Below are positions 9,648-18,562 of a stretch of DNA of 64,000 nt, in pieces (the stretch's first letter is position 1; every line of letters starts with the position of its first letter). The DNA is from an uncultured Pirellulaceae bacterium (GTDB taxonomy: Bacteria > Planctomycetota > Planctomycetia > Pirellulales > Pirellulaceae). A model generated the notes under the pieces. It was not told the origin of the DNA and did no database searches. It saw only the letters and a program-made list of their open reading frames with translations. The translations under genes and the position numbers were made by a program. Location: NCBI GenBank assembly GCA_905480545.1, contig CAJQQR010000114.1:1-64000 (forward strand), in the 5' to 3' direction.

Positions 9648-9788
9648 GTCTTGAAGGCAAACCCAGTTGTGGATGCTGAAAACCAATTCTGTCCAAATGG
9701 TATAGAACCCGAACCCTTATCGTATTCGATCTTTCGTTTACAATGGTGCCACATCTAAACACAGCTCACTCATTCAATAAAGCAACGA

Positions 9789-10997
9789 ATGGACCTATCA
9801 GCATTCCAGTGGCAATTGGATCGCCCGATTCGAATGAAAACGGCCGAGTTCCAAAAGGAAGACCGACTTACGCATTGCATTTTTGCTGCGCAGCTGACGC
9901 GTCCGTTACTTGATAAGCTTTGCTTTATCGCCGAATTGATTCGAGTCCTTTCTCGAACAAAAGAAGGAAGCAACAAGTTACGGGAATTGCTTTCGCACAA
10001 ACGGGCGATGCTCTATTTTACGCAGCCATCTACGCGCACATTCCTTTCGTTTATGGCCGCGTGCCAAATCCTAGGTATTACATGCAACGACGTTCGGGAT
10101 CCCAGCGTTTCATCTGAAGTCAAAAAAGAATCTCCGATGGATTCGATTCGGATGTTCTCCAGCTATTTTGACCTCATCATCATGCGAAGCAACGTTTCGA
10201 AGTTTGCCGAATGTTGTGCTTACCAGATGAATGATCTCGCACAAAACTCAATGCGAAGTGTTCCGATCATCAATGGAGGAGCCGGTTCAGACGAACACCC
10301 AACACAAGCGTTGCTCGACATGTACACGATCGAGCGGACATTTCAATTTGACCACAAGGAAAATTCACCGCGATCCCGATACATGGAGATGCGACGGAAG
10401 TATTCGGATCTTACGTTGGGCCCCGACAACAAAACATACGCGTTCTGTGGAGATCTTGGTCGGGGGAGAACAGTTCGTTCGCTCGCGACCGTTCTTGGGC
10501 AGTACAAAAACGTTACGATGTGTTTTATCGCTCCCGAAGACGAAACTTTGCAGTTGGATCCGGATCTACGTGACAACCTGATTGGGAAAGGCGTCAACGT
10601 TTACGAACTTGATTCCCTCGATGCAACCGTCAATGGCAAACCGGTTCTCGAAGAAGCGGACTGTTTGTACATGACCCGAATTCAGAAAGAGCATGACACT
10701 CCCGAATTAGCGGCGCGTTATCAACAATTGGACCTGAGCCATTATAAATTGACACTGGATCGTGTCAGTCACATGAAAGATTACGCACCGATTCTTCACC
10801 CATTCCCGCGCGATAGTGAAGAGGCGGAAATCCCGACGGATATCGATAACGATCCTCGGGCCATGTATTTTCGCCAAGCAAGAAATGGCATGTGGGCGCG
10901 GGCCGCTTTGCTGCTGCATATTGCTGACGCGGTCGACCATTTAAACGTGCTTTACAAAGAATTCTACGGCGTTAGCGCAGAAGAAAGCTTGCAATAA
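9789..10997 (+). CDS. pyrB: Aspartate carbamoyltransferase, long form
   Basis: Catalyses carbamoyl phosphate plus aspartate to carbamoyl aspartate, the committed step of pyrimidine synthesis. The carbamoyl-phosphate loop is PSTRTFLSF, where most family members have STRTR. The mobile loop is VKKESPMDS. The HPTQALLDMY motif and the C-terminal HPFPRDSEE with DIDNDPRAMYFRQARNGM are those of ATCase rather than ornithine carbamoyltransferase. At 402 residues it is about 90 longer than the bacterial catalytic chain. The excess lies at the N-terminus and in an insertion near residues 180-205 (RSRYMEMRRKY). No regulatory chain or other pyrimidine gene is adjacent. ATG start; cytosolic. Confidence 0.9.
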   Translation: MDLSAFQWQLDRPIRMKTAEFQKEDRLTHCIFAAQLTRPLLDKLCFIAELIRVLSRTKEGSNKLRELLSHKRAMLYFTQPSTRTFLSFMAACQILGITCNDVRDPSVSSEVKKESPMDSIRMFSSYFDLIIMRSNVSKFAECCAYQMNDLAQNSMRSVPIINGGAGSDEHPTQALLDMYTIERTFQFDHKENSPRSRYMEMRRKYSDLTLGPDNKTYAFCGDLGRGRTVRSLATVLGQYKNVTMCFIAPEDETLQLDPDLRDNLIGKGVNVYELDSLDATVNGKPVLEEADCLYMTRIQKEHDTPELAARYQQLDLSHYKLTLDRVSHMKDYAPILHPFPRDSEEAEIPTDIDNDPRAMYFRQARNGMWARAALLLHIADAVDHLNVLYKEFYGVSAEESLQ

Positions 10998-11539
10998 GCG
11001 GCGTGCGAATCAAAAAGGACCCAAATCACAACGGGTGATCATTCGCATTGTGTTTTCCTGAATCGATTGACGATGTTCAGCAGCACGTTCATCGGACATC
11101 CACTTGGTTGCGAAACTGGGTAATTCGAAAAACGAGCGCGGGAATTTTAAAAGAAGCAGTAGAGATCGCCAGTCATCGACGCGAAAAGGGTTCCATGGCG
11201 ACAGATCGACTCTTTCGTCAATTTTCGGTCAACAAATTGCCGCTCTTGCCCAAAACTTCTTTCGGTAGCCCCTGCCGAATATCCGACCGTCTTTGTTTTT
11301 TTCGCGTAAAACCGCTGCAACCGGTGAATCAATCAAACAGGTGAATTCGCGTCTTGCGGGCTTATTAAAGCATCGGATTCTGACGATTGCCATCTGAACG
11401 GTTAAATCAAAACGCAAAAAACGCGAATAATCCACAATTAACATCTGCAAATAACATTTATTTTGGTTTGATTATTCGTACCCATGAATTGGCTGCAAGC
11501 TAGGCTTTCAAGGTGTCGGATTGCCAATGAAGCAGCAAA
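10998..11539. other. Intergenic region before the pilus-type cluster
   Basis: About 540 bases with only short, unconvincing frames on both strands. It probably holds the promoter of the TadE/vWA cluster. I see no terminator or repeat in it. Confidence 0.4.
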
Positions 11540-11974
11540 ATGAAACCGAAATCAAAAAATCACCTCAATCGAATTCGAGATCGCAAGCGCCGTGGCGTTG
11601 AATGTGTCGAAGTTGCTCTCACATTGCCACTACTTTTGATTGCTGCATTTTCGACTATTCAGATTTCTCATCGATGGCACGTTGAAAAAATGTTGAAAAT
11701 CGCCACTTTTGAAGCGGTTAAAGCTGGTGCCGCCAGTGGAGGAGATGCTGACGCTGCCATTTCCACGTTTCACTCGTATTGTGACGCATTCGACATCAAA
11801 GACGCCACACTGGGCATAAACAGGGACAAATTCGGCAATGCTTGGACGGGGCGAATCCTTTCAGCCCGAGGCTCAGCTCCTGCTCGAAGCAATCGCCTCG
11901 CCATACCGATCGCCCTCCCGCTCTCGGCCTCGCTGTCCGGGGGAAGGGTTTTCCATCGAAAGGAAGGATTATGA
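11540..11974 (+). CDS. TadE-like pseudopilin protein
   Basis: TadE-family proteins are minor pseudopilins of Flp/Tad pili or related export systems. The 144-residue protein has the usual short basic N-terminus, then RRGVECVEVALTLPLLLIAAF, where the Glu after GVE/VE-type sequence begins the single membrane segment. It matches the prepilin-like TadE signature. The soluble part is short. Residues 105-144 are an unusual stretch rich in Ala, Pro, Ser and Arg (GRILSARGSAPARSNRLAIP), unlike the rest. The stop codon overlaps the next start as ATGA at 11971, so the two are translationally coupled. Confidence 0.8.
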   Translation: MKPKSKNHLNRIRDRKRRGVECVEVALTLPLLLIAAFSTIQISHRWHVEKMLKIATFEAVKAGAASGGDADAAISTFHSYCDAFDIKDATLGINRDKFGNAWTGRILSARGSAPARSNRLAIPIALPLSASLSGGRVFHRKEGL

Positions 11975-13200
11975 GCATCAAAAACTCCAAATTTAACCGC
12001 AGAGGAGTATCGTCGATTATTGTCGTCAACCTGTTTGTGGTCATGATGATTTTTGCTTTCATGACACTAAACATTTCCAACAACCAACGCCACTTTACCG
12101 CGGCCCAAATCTCGTCGGACTTGGCGTCCCGCTGGGGTGTTGATGCACTTTCACGATCAACTGACACGGCAACCATATCAAGCGAGATAAGAGATCTTGT
12201 TGATCGCAACTGGTCGGTTTCTTTAGCGATGTCACCAAAAGCTATCCGGGAAAGCAATCAGGTCAATCTGGACGTAAATATTCAGATCGGCTCTGCGAGC
12301 TTAAAAAACGGTGAATTCCAATTTATCGACAACGCCAGCCCGGCCAATGCCGTTCGTGTTACGGCGGCGGGCAAAGTGGACAGTGTCGGATTTATGCCCG
12401 TGTTCGGTGGTCAGCAAAGCATTGCTCGCACCGCAACGGCCATGGCACTCGAACGTGACTTGTGCTTGGTAATTGACCGATCTGGATCAATGAACTTTGA
12501 TCTGAATACCGGAAATTGGATGTACGATTACGGCCAGCATCCCTACAACAAAATGTCTACTAGTAAAAACAAAAAACATCGGAAAAACTCTTGGCAGTGG
12601 TGGCACTACTGGCCACATCCAACTCGTAGTCGTTGGTCGACCATGATTCCCGCGGTTTACGGCCTAGCCGAAGAATTAATGACCACAAACCAAAATGAAC
12701 TATTTTCGATCGTAAGCTATTCGTCTGCTGTAAACTACAAGTTTTATGATCATTCGTTGAATATCCGGAACTACCAGCCACCCACAGCTGGAATTGAAGT
12801 TCAACCGACTTCAAATTATCAAACCGCCGCCCAAACTCTCGACAACAAATACAAATATGATCACATTGTCGCCGGTGCGACAAATATCTCTGCGGGGATC
12901 GACCAAGCAACACAAGTGCTTACTGGACCCAGCTCTCGTCCCCACGCATTCAAAACAATGATTGTCATGACGGACGGCCAATACAATCAGGGACGATCAC
13001 CATGGCTAGCCGCTGAAGATGCGGCAGCGCTGGGGATCGAGGTCTACACTGTCACGTTCAGTAAGCAAGCTGATCAAAACTCGATGATCAAAACCGCGGA
13101 AAATGGGAATGGAAGGCACTTCCATGCTCCCGACGGCGATGCATTGGAAGACATTTTTCGAGAAATTGCCAATATTCCGCCTTCAGCGTACATCGAATAG
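11971..13200 (+). CDS. TadG-like membrane protein with von Willebrand A domain
   Basis: A 409-residue protein with an N-terminal TadE/TadG-type membrane helix (GVSSIIVVNLFVVMMIFAFM) and a large extracytoplasmic part. The vWA domain starts near residue 160 with LCLVIDRSGSMNFD, which carries the MIDAS metal-site motif D-x-S-x-S, and continues to IVMTDGQYNQG near 330. An insertion rich in Lys, His and Trp (residues about 195-225) interrupts the first part of the vWA domain. The ATG at 11971 is chosen because it overlaps the preceding stop and follows AAGGAAGGA. It probably works with the TadE-like proteins on both sides as a surface or pilus component that binds a ligand through the metal site. 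Confidence 0.85.
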   Translation: MSIKNSKFNRRGVSSIIVVNLFVVMMIFAFMTLNISNNQRHFTAAQISSDLASRWGVDALSRSTDTATISSEIRDLVDRNWSVSLAMSPKAIRESNQVNLDVNIQIGSASLKNGEFQFIDNASPANAVRVTAAGKVDSVGFMPVFGGQQSIARTATAMALERDLCLVIDRSGSMNFDLNTGNWMYDYGQHPYNKMSTSKNKKHRKNSWQWWHYWPHPTRSRWSTMIPAVYGLAEELMTTNQNELFSIVSYSSAVNYKFYDHSLNIRNYQPPTAGIEVQPTSNYQTAAQTLDNKYKYDHIVAGATNISAGIDQATQVLTGPSSRPHAFKTMIVMTDGQYNQGRSPWLAAEDAAALGIEVYTVTFSKQADQNSMIKTAENGNGRHFHAPDGDALEDIFREIANIPPSAYIE

Positions 13201-13221
13201 ACGTTCGAGAGAAAGCCACTG

Positions 13222-13632
13222 ATGAATAGAACCCCGAAACAAAATCCTGTCGGACGAACCGGGGCGACAGCAGTCGAATTGGCCATTTGCTTCCCCATTA
13301 TTTTGGTGTTCTTTATTGGCATGGTTGGTGTTACTCAAGCATTTACCCTCCGAGATACTGCACAACACGCAGCATACGAGGGAGCTCGCAGAGGTATTTT
13401 GCTGAATTCAAAAGCTTCCGACTGTGACGATGCGGTTCAGGAATTTGTTAGAAGAATTCGCATTCGAGGGGCTGTCACAACAGTTTCTCCTCAAACAATT
13501 TCTAACGCCGTCCAAGAAATTACCGTGGGCGTCACAATTCCAATGAACGAAAATGCCTGGGTTGCCGCACCATTTTTTCCAAAAAGTTGGAACCTCTACG
13601 CCGAGGTGAAACTCACACGGGAAACCGAATGA
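13222..13632 (+). CDS. TadE-like pseudopilin protein, second copy
   Basis: A 136-residue protein with the TadE pattern: basic N-terminus, TGATAVELAICFPIILVFF with the key Glu in VELA, one membrane helix, and a small soluble domain ending in a beta-rich segment (ITVGVTIPMNENAWV). It starts 21 bases after the vWA gene and completes a TadE-vWA-TadE set. The usual Tad ATPase, platform, secretin and prepilin peptidase genes are absent from the window, so they must be elsewhere or this set works separately. Confidence 0.85.
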   Translation: MNRTPKQNPVGRTGATAVELAICFPIILVFFIGMVGVTQAFTLRDTAQHAAYEGARRGILLNSKASDCDDAVQEFVRRIRIRGAVTTVSPQTISNAVQEITVGVTIPMNENAWVAAPFFPKSWNLYAEVKLTRETE

Positions 13633-14404
13633 TTAACGTTTGAAGTGGCCTTAAATTCTCAGTTGAAAGCCGATGCGGTGGACTCGCACTTTTTCCTCCA
13701 AGGCATTTCTGCGTTAAGAAATCACATTCTGTAATTTCCTTAATTCAACGAATATCTGCGGCGGAGCTAACTTCCCACTTTTTATCGGATTTTGCCATCG
13801 GCCTTGGGAATGATGAACAACTCTGAAACTGCAAAATTCTCAAGCAGATGCGGATTAGAAAAGAATTAAAACGGGATTGATTGGTCTCCATCAGCCCATT
13901 TGCTGTGATGGACTTCGCTGTCTTTGTCGTGCGCATCACCATCTCTCGGGTGGTGACCCTTTTCATCTGAATCATGCCCATCACCTTCATGCCCATGGTC
14001 TCCTTCATAATGTTCTGACTGGCCATGCTCGATTTCAAAATGCCCGATTTCACCATTCTCGCTGTGACTATTGTCCGGTATCTTCGCAGCACTGAGGCAA
14101 CCGATTGAAAAATGGAAGTGCCAGCGAAAGCAACAGCCAGAAAAAGCTCGATTGAAAGCTCTTCCTGATATCGGTTCACTTTTAGGGGTGGTCAAATCGA
14201 GTAGATCCTCAGCTCAACAATATGGCGATGCGACAAAAGCTGATTTAAGCGATTAAAACCAATACCCAAAAGCCCTCCAAACCGTTGATCATTTCATGTC
14301 TGACGGAAACACGTCGCCAAAACATTAGTGAAATGATGCTCACTCTAAATGGTTTCCTAGGGAAAATTCGTTACTAGAAACTCCCAAGAAAAAACATGAA
14401 AACA
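13633..14404. other. Long intergenic region around the His-rich frame
   Basis: Apart from the possible His-rich remnant (13866-14195), I find no gene, repeat or terminator in this stretch. Confidence 0.4.
13866..14195 (-). pseudogene. His/Asp-rich small protein, probably frameshifted
   Basis: The frame read from a TTG at 14195 gives 109 residues. The last 60 are a metal-binding-like tail rich in His, Asp, Glu and Gly (HYEGDHGHEGDGHDSDEKGH). Its N-terminus makes no sense, but the overlapping minus-strand frame starting with GTG at 14179 gives a good signal-peptide core (LFLAVAFAGTSIF). A one-base shift at the five-T run near 14113 would join that core to SIGCLSAAKIPD, a lipobox-like sequence, and then to the tail. 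The simplest reading is a lipoprotein gene broken by one indel. Otherwise it may be chance. Confidence 0.35.
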
Positions 14405-14445
14405 CCTCAAATGAGGCATCAAAATTTTCTTCCCTTTGCTATACT
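14405..14445 (+). promoter_or_regulatory. Candidate promoter and operator for the molybdoenzyme operon
   Basis: TATACT at 14440-14445 resembles a -10 box about 110 bases before the Fe-S gene start. Upstream is the palindrome CCTCA-AA-TGAGG at 14405-14416, placed where an activator or repressor could act. No good -35 box is seen, which would fit control by an activator. This is a pattern reading only. Confidence 0.3.
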
Positions 14446-14555
14446 TATCGACGTGAAATCGTTCAACTCAAATTTTATTTGTAAATCCTGACTCCCAGTC
14501 AACTGATGGCTGCCGGTCGGTGGTCTGGTTGCTGGAGCAATTCCACAGACCATCA

Positions 14556-15494
14556 ATGACACGAAAAAACCCATCAGGCCAAGGCGAGAATTCTTCGTTT
14601 GATTCAGAATCGTTAAATTCGAATCCGGCCGCCGTTTCAAGGACGAAGACAGGCGACACTTCTGACAGCCAATCAGGTAATGGTGGTTCGCGTCGAGACT
14701 TTTTAAAGAAATCCTCTGCGGGACTGGTTGTCTTGGGGGCAGCGTCGCAATTCGCTGAGGGTTCCGAAAAGAACACCGACGACAACCCGCTTTTCCAGCC
14801 TGAAGAACGCTGGAAAGATCGAATGAAGGCTCCGGAGGATGGCAAAAAATACGGCTGGTTCGTCGACACACGACGATGCTTTGGCTGTCACGGGTGCGAG
14901 GTCTCCTGCAAAGCCGAAAACGACGTGCCGCTGGGCAATTATATTCGCCAAACGATTTACAAAGACGTTGGGGATTATCCAAAAGTCTCTCGGTTGTTTA
15001 TGCCGATGGCCTGTCAGCATTGTGAAGATGCTCCTTGCATCAAGGCTTGTCCATGCGGTGCGTTGCAGAAAGGCGCCGGCGGCAGCGTTGTCATCGATTA
15101 CAACTCTTGTTGCGGGCATGCCACGTGTGCAGAAGTTTGCCCCTACGGTGCAATTTACATTGACCCAGTGGCTAATCAGGCCGTCAAGTGCCACAACTGC
15201 TATCACCGCATCGAAGATGATATGGAACCGGCGTGTGCGAACACCTGTCCGGCAGATGCCATCTACTTTGGCGATCTCAATGATGAAAACTCAAAGGTCT
15301 CTATGGCACTAAAAGAAGCGGAAGAAAACGGCGTTGGGACGACGCAGCTTCGCGCTGAGAAAGGCACCAAGCCTCGAATGTGGTTCGCTGGCGATGCCCC
15401 AGTTGAGGTCGAGGAACGCATCCCTAAAGAAGGCGAATCATACAGCCCGGATGCATACAATATTTACAACTGGAAGGAGAATCCAAATGCCTAA
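14556..15494 (+). CDS. Four-cluster ferredoxin subunit of a DMSO-reductase-family enzyme
   Basis: This is the electron-transfer subunit of the DmsB/PsrB/NrfC type, moving electrons between the catalytic subunit and an unidentified partner. From the ATG at 14556 it has 312 residues. A Tat signal (SRRDFLKKSSAGLVVLGAA) begins about 45 residues in, which is an unusually long N-terminal extension. Four cysteine groups for [4Fe-4S] clusters follow: CFGCHGCEVSC (from residue 108), CQHCEDAPCIKACP, CCGHATCAEVCP and CHNC...CANTCP. A GTG at 14520 could add 12 residues. The stop overlaps the start of the catalytic subunit gene by 8 bases, so the two form an operon. Confidence 0.9.
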   Translation: MTRKNPSGQGENSSFDSESLNSNPAAVSRTKTGDTSDSQSGNGGSRRDFLKKSSAGLVVLGAASQFAEGSEKNTDDNPLFQPEERWKDRMKAPEDGKKYGWFVDTRRCFGCHGCEVSCKAENDVPLGNYIRQTIYKDVGDYPKVSRLFMPMACQHCEDAPCIKACPCGALQKGAGGSVVIDYNSCCGHATCAEVCPYGAIYIDPVANQAVKCHNCYHRIEDDMEPACANTCPADAIYFGDLNDENSKVSMALKEAEENGVGTTQLRAEKGTKPRMWFAGDAPVEVEERIPKEGESYSPDAYNIYNWKENPNA

Positions 15495-18396
15495 TCAATC
15501 TCGTCGAAAATTCATGCGATTGGGTGCAATCGCTCTTGGTGCATTTGGTGTTTCCGGTTGCAGCAGTTCAAAGAAGAAAGATGCGGCTGAAACAAAGGGT
15601 CACGCCAATTCAAACAATAATGCCAAGGAAGCTACTTTAACGCTGTCAGACGCTGGAAAACCCGCGTCAGGCGGGACAGCGATGCTGAATGGCAAGCAAG
15701 ACAAATCTTCGCTCCAAGACAAGCCACTGCCATGGGGAGTGGATATCGAAAAATGGAAAAAGGGGAAAGGTGCGCCCTATCAAATCGGTGGCCAGAAAAT
15801 GCCAGGGGTTTGCGAGTTACCTGGACCCAATGCCAAACGCGATTGGCCACTCAAGAATAAATACAAGGACGCAAAAAAAGTACCTGGTATGTGTCAGCTT
15901 TGCAGCACCATCTGTGGGGTGATTGGATACGTCAAAGATGGCCGCGTTCTAAAGGTCGAAGGAAATCCCAATGACCCAAATAGTCGCGGGAAACTATGCG
16001 CTCGCGGGCAAGCGTCATTGAATCATCTGTATCATCCTGAACGATTGCTGTATCCGCTGAAACGGGTCGGTGAACGGGGTGAGGGCAAATGGAAACGAAT
16101 CAGCTGGGATGAGGCACTCACCGAAACGGCGGAAAAGCTGAAGGCCATTCGTGATGCGGGACAACACGAAGAATTTGCATTTCATCAAGGTCGCCAACGA
16201 AGCAAGGACGCTATCAAACGATTCCTTGATGCATTCGGAACGAAGACGCAGCTAAGTCACCGCTCACTTTGTTCAGGTAACCGACGTGCTGCAAACCTCG
16301 CTTATCTTTGGGAAAGCGATTGGGATCTCAACGATTGCGAAAATTCCAAATACATTTTGAATTTTGGCTCGAACGCCTTCGAAGCCCATCAAGGCCATAT
16401 TCCGTTTGCGACTCGCATTCAGAATGGACGGTTTAAAAATGGTGCCAAGATGGTCACGTTCGACGTGCGACTTTCTAACACCGCTGGTAACAGTGACGAA
16501 TGGTTCGCACCGTTTCCGGGTACCGATGGTGCCGTTGCGTTGGGGATGTGCAATTGGATTCTGGATCAGAATAAATATGACGAAGAATTCCTGACGACCT
16601 GGACGAACGTTTCCATTGATGATCTGAAAGCCCATCTTAAGGAGCATACTCCTGAATGGGCTGAGAAAGTCAGCGGTGTTCCTGCCGCCGATATCAAACG
16701 AATTGCGATGGAATTCGCCGCTGCCGCACCGGCTGCCACGACAATGTGCAATCGCGGTTCCTCGGCCCATCTGAACGGTTTCTACAACGATCGGGCGATT
16801 CATTTGCTCAATGCGTTGGTTGGTTCGGTTGGAAAGAAAGGTGGCTGGTGCTGGAGCCCATGGGGCGGCCTTGACCCGATTGTCAAGACACCCAAAATGC
16901 CGGCGGGTGCCAAAACCTGGAGCGTGCTCGAGGACCCACCGGAGTATCCACTGGCTAACGTTTGGCGTCGCATGAAGGTGGGTGAGATCATTTACCTCTA
17001 TCTCCTTCAAGGACGTGCCAAGCTACAGGCGTACATGACCTACAATCTGGATTCTCCGTTGACGTGGCCCGAAGAGAGCCTCACAAAAGATGTGATGTGC
17101 AATGAAGAGTTAATTAAATTCCACGTTTGCATAAATAGCTTTTACAACGAGACGGCTCACTATGCTGATATCGTTCTCCCATGGACCACATTCATGGAAC
17201 GCTGGGACCTCGATGCGCGAGCTTCGTACAACCTACGTCCATACGTGGGAATCCGTACGCCCATGGTGGAACCGTTGGGTGAGTCACGTGACATTCGTGA
17301 TTTCTTCCCTGAACTTGCTCGCAAGATCGGTGGCGGAATGGAAAAAGCGTACGAATACGGCTCGACGCTTGATTATATGAAGGAATGGGCCAGCAACGTT
17401 CCGGAAAATCCTGAGACGAAGTTATCGGGACTGGATCGGTTGCTCGACGAAGGCGCTTGGGAAAACGAGGAGACCAAGCCGTTTTACGAACCCTACAACG
17501 TTGAACTTACCGCAGATGAATTGGAAGGAAGCGAAACGGATGAAAACGGAATCATTACCAAAGATGGCGTTGGAATTGGCCTGAAACTTGGTGAAAAATC
17601 AGTTCGCGGATTTAAGACGCCAAGCCGAAAATTTGAGATTCGCAGCTTGTTTGTCAATCAAGTCGGTCACAACAAAGATTCGACGGACTTGATCAAAAAA
17701 AGCGGCGTCACCAAAACCAAGAACCGTCCTGAGCAGCACAAAGGCAACGAACACGAGATCGACGAAATGCCGATTTGGTTGCAGATGGACGAGCACGTGG
17801 ACATGAACGATGACGAGTTGATCATGACCAGCTTCAAATGGAATGTTCACAACCATGGTCGGACGATGAACCTAAAATGGCTTGCGGAAATCGTACATAG
17901 CAATCCGGCTTGGATGAATCCGGCGACCGCTGAAAAATTTGGGTTGAAGGATGGTGATTGGATCGAGCTCACGTCCTATCATTCGACGATGCTTGAAAGA
18001 GTGTCGCCCCAACTAACGCACGGAGTGCGCGACGAAACAGGTCGACTTGTCGTCAGCAAGATGCGTGTCCCCATCGTGACCATGCCCGGGCTTCATCCGA
18101 AAGCAATTGCGATGAGCAACTCTTGCGGACATTGGGAGTACACCAATGTCGCCAAGGCCGAGAAGGTTTCTAAATCGCGAGGCCACTTGGTCGGTAGCGA
18201 TGGCGAAACTTACAAAGACGCCGATTGGGAACGAAACATGTGGTGGGAAGATGACTCGAAAGGCGATCCGTCGAAGTGGAAACAAAACACAGGTAACGGG
18301 TGGAATCAAAACAAACTGATGCCGATTTCGCCAGATCCTGTCACCGGACAACAAGCTTTTCACTCGACGGTTGTGAAGATCGTCAAGGTTGGCTAG
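15487..18396 (+). CDS. Molybdopterin (bis-MGD) oxidoreductase catalytic subunit, Tat lipoprotein
   Basis: A 969-residue catalytic subunit of the DMSO reductase family. It starts at an ATG overlapping the upstream stop, after GGAAGGAG. The N-terminus has a Tat motif (SRRKFMRLG) and then a lipobox (GVSGCSSS), so it is probably exported folded and lipid-anchored. The proximal [4Fe-4S] cluster is bound by C136, C139, C143 and C171. The predicted Mo ligand is C262 in SHRSLCSGNRRAAN, which points to the Cys-ligated polysulfide/thiosulfate/tetrathionate/nitrate branch rather than the Ser-ligated DMSO reductases. The C-terminal molybdopterin-dinucleotide-binding domain starts near residue 780 (ELIMTSFKWNVHNHGRTMN). 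The substrate cannot be read from the sequence. Confidence 0.92.
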   Translation: MPNQSRRKFMRLGAIALGAFGVSGCSSSKKKDAAETKGHANSNNNAKEATLTLSDAGKPASGGTAMLNGKQDKSSLQDKPLPWGVDIEKWKKGKGAPYQIGGQKMPGVCELPGPNAKRDWPLKNKYKDAKKVPGMCQLCSTICGVIGYVKDGRVLKVEGNPNDPNSRGKLCARGQASLNHLYHPERLLYPLKRVGERGEGKWKRISWDEALTETAEKLKAIRDAGQHEEFAFHQGRQRSKDAIKRFLDAFGTKTQLSHRSLCSGNRRAANLAYLWESDWDLNDCENSKYILNFGSNAFEAHQGHIPFATRIQNGRFKNGAKMVTFDVRLSNTAGNSDEWFAPFPGTDGAVALGMCNWILDQNKYDEEFLTTWTNVSIDDLKAHLKEHTPEWAEKVSGVPAADIKRIAMEFAAAAPAATTMCNRGSSAHLNGFYNDRAIHLLNALVGSVGKKGGWCWSPWGGLDPIVKTPKMPAGAKTWSVLEDPPEYPLANVWRRMKVGEIIYLYLLQGRAKLQAYMTYNLDSPLTWPEESLTKDVMCNEELIKFHVCINSFYNETAHYADIVLPWTTFMERWDLDARASYNLRPYVGIRTPMVEPLGESRDIRDFFPELARKIGGGMEKAYEYGSTLDYMKEWASNVPENPETKLSGLDRLLDEGAWENEETKPFYEPYNVELTADELEGSETDENGIITKDGVGIGLKLGEKSVRGFKTPSRKFEIRSLFVNQVGHNKDSTDLIKKSGVTKTKNRPEQHKGNEHEIDEMPIWLQMDEHVDMNDDELIMTSFKWNVHNHGRTMNLKWLAEIVHSNPAWMNPATAEKFGLKDGDWIELTSYHSTMLERVSPQLTHGVRDETGRLVVSKMRVPIVTMPGLHPKAIAMSNSCGHWEYTNVAKAEKVSKSRGHLVGSDGETYKDADWERNMWWEDDSKGDPSKWKQNTGNGWNQNKLMPISPDPVTGQQAFHSTVVKIVKVG

Positions 18397-18422
18397 TGGC
18401 ACGTCAAACCTGAATTGCAATT

Positions 18423-18472
18423 TAGCTACGGTCGCCATACGGCGGAATCCCACGCTCTGGCGAGCGTAGCTA
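18423..18472. repeat. REP-like imperfect palindrome
   Basis: TAGCTACGGTCGCC (18423-18436) and GGCGAGCGTAGCTA (18459-18472) are inverted repeats with a single mismatch, separated by 22 bases. The element lies in the gap between the molybdoenzyme gene and its chaperone gene. It resembles repetitive extragenic palindromes and could stabilise or attenuate the mRNA. Confidence 0.5.
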
Positions 18473-18562
18473 ACGGCCAGTTCAACATTGATGAACCACT
18501 GGTCGTGTTAAGTCAATTGAGACGGTTGCAAATGAAAACCCTTCGCTGCACTGATTCACCTC

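Noticed and set aside
15334..15486. Longer start for the molybdopterin subunit
   Set aside because: The 51 extra codons overlap the Fe-S gene and have no signal; the ATG at 15487 follows a strong ribosome binding site and starts a Tat signal.
16273..17010. Minus-strand 245-codon frame
   Set aside because: It lies wholly inside the molybdopterin subunit and mirrors its codon pattern.
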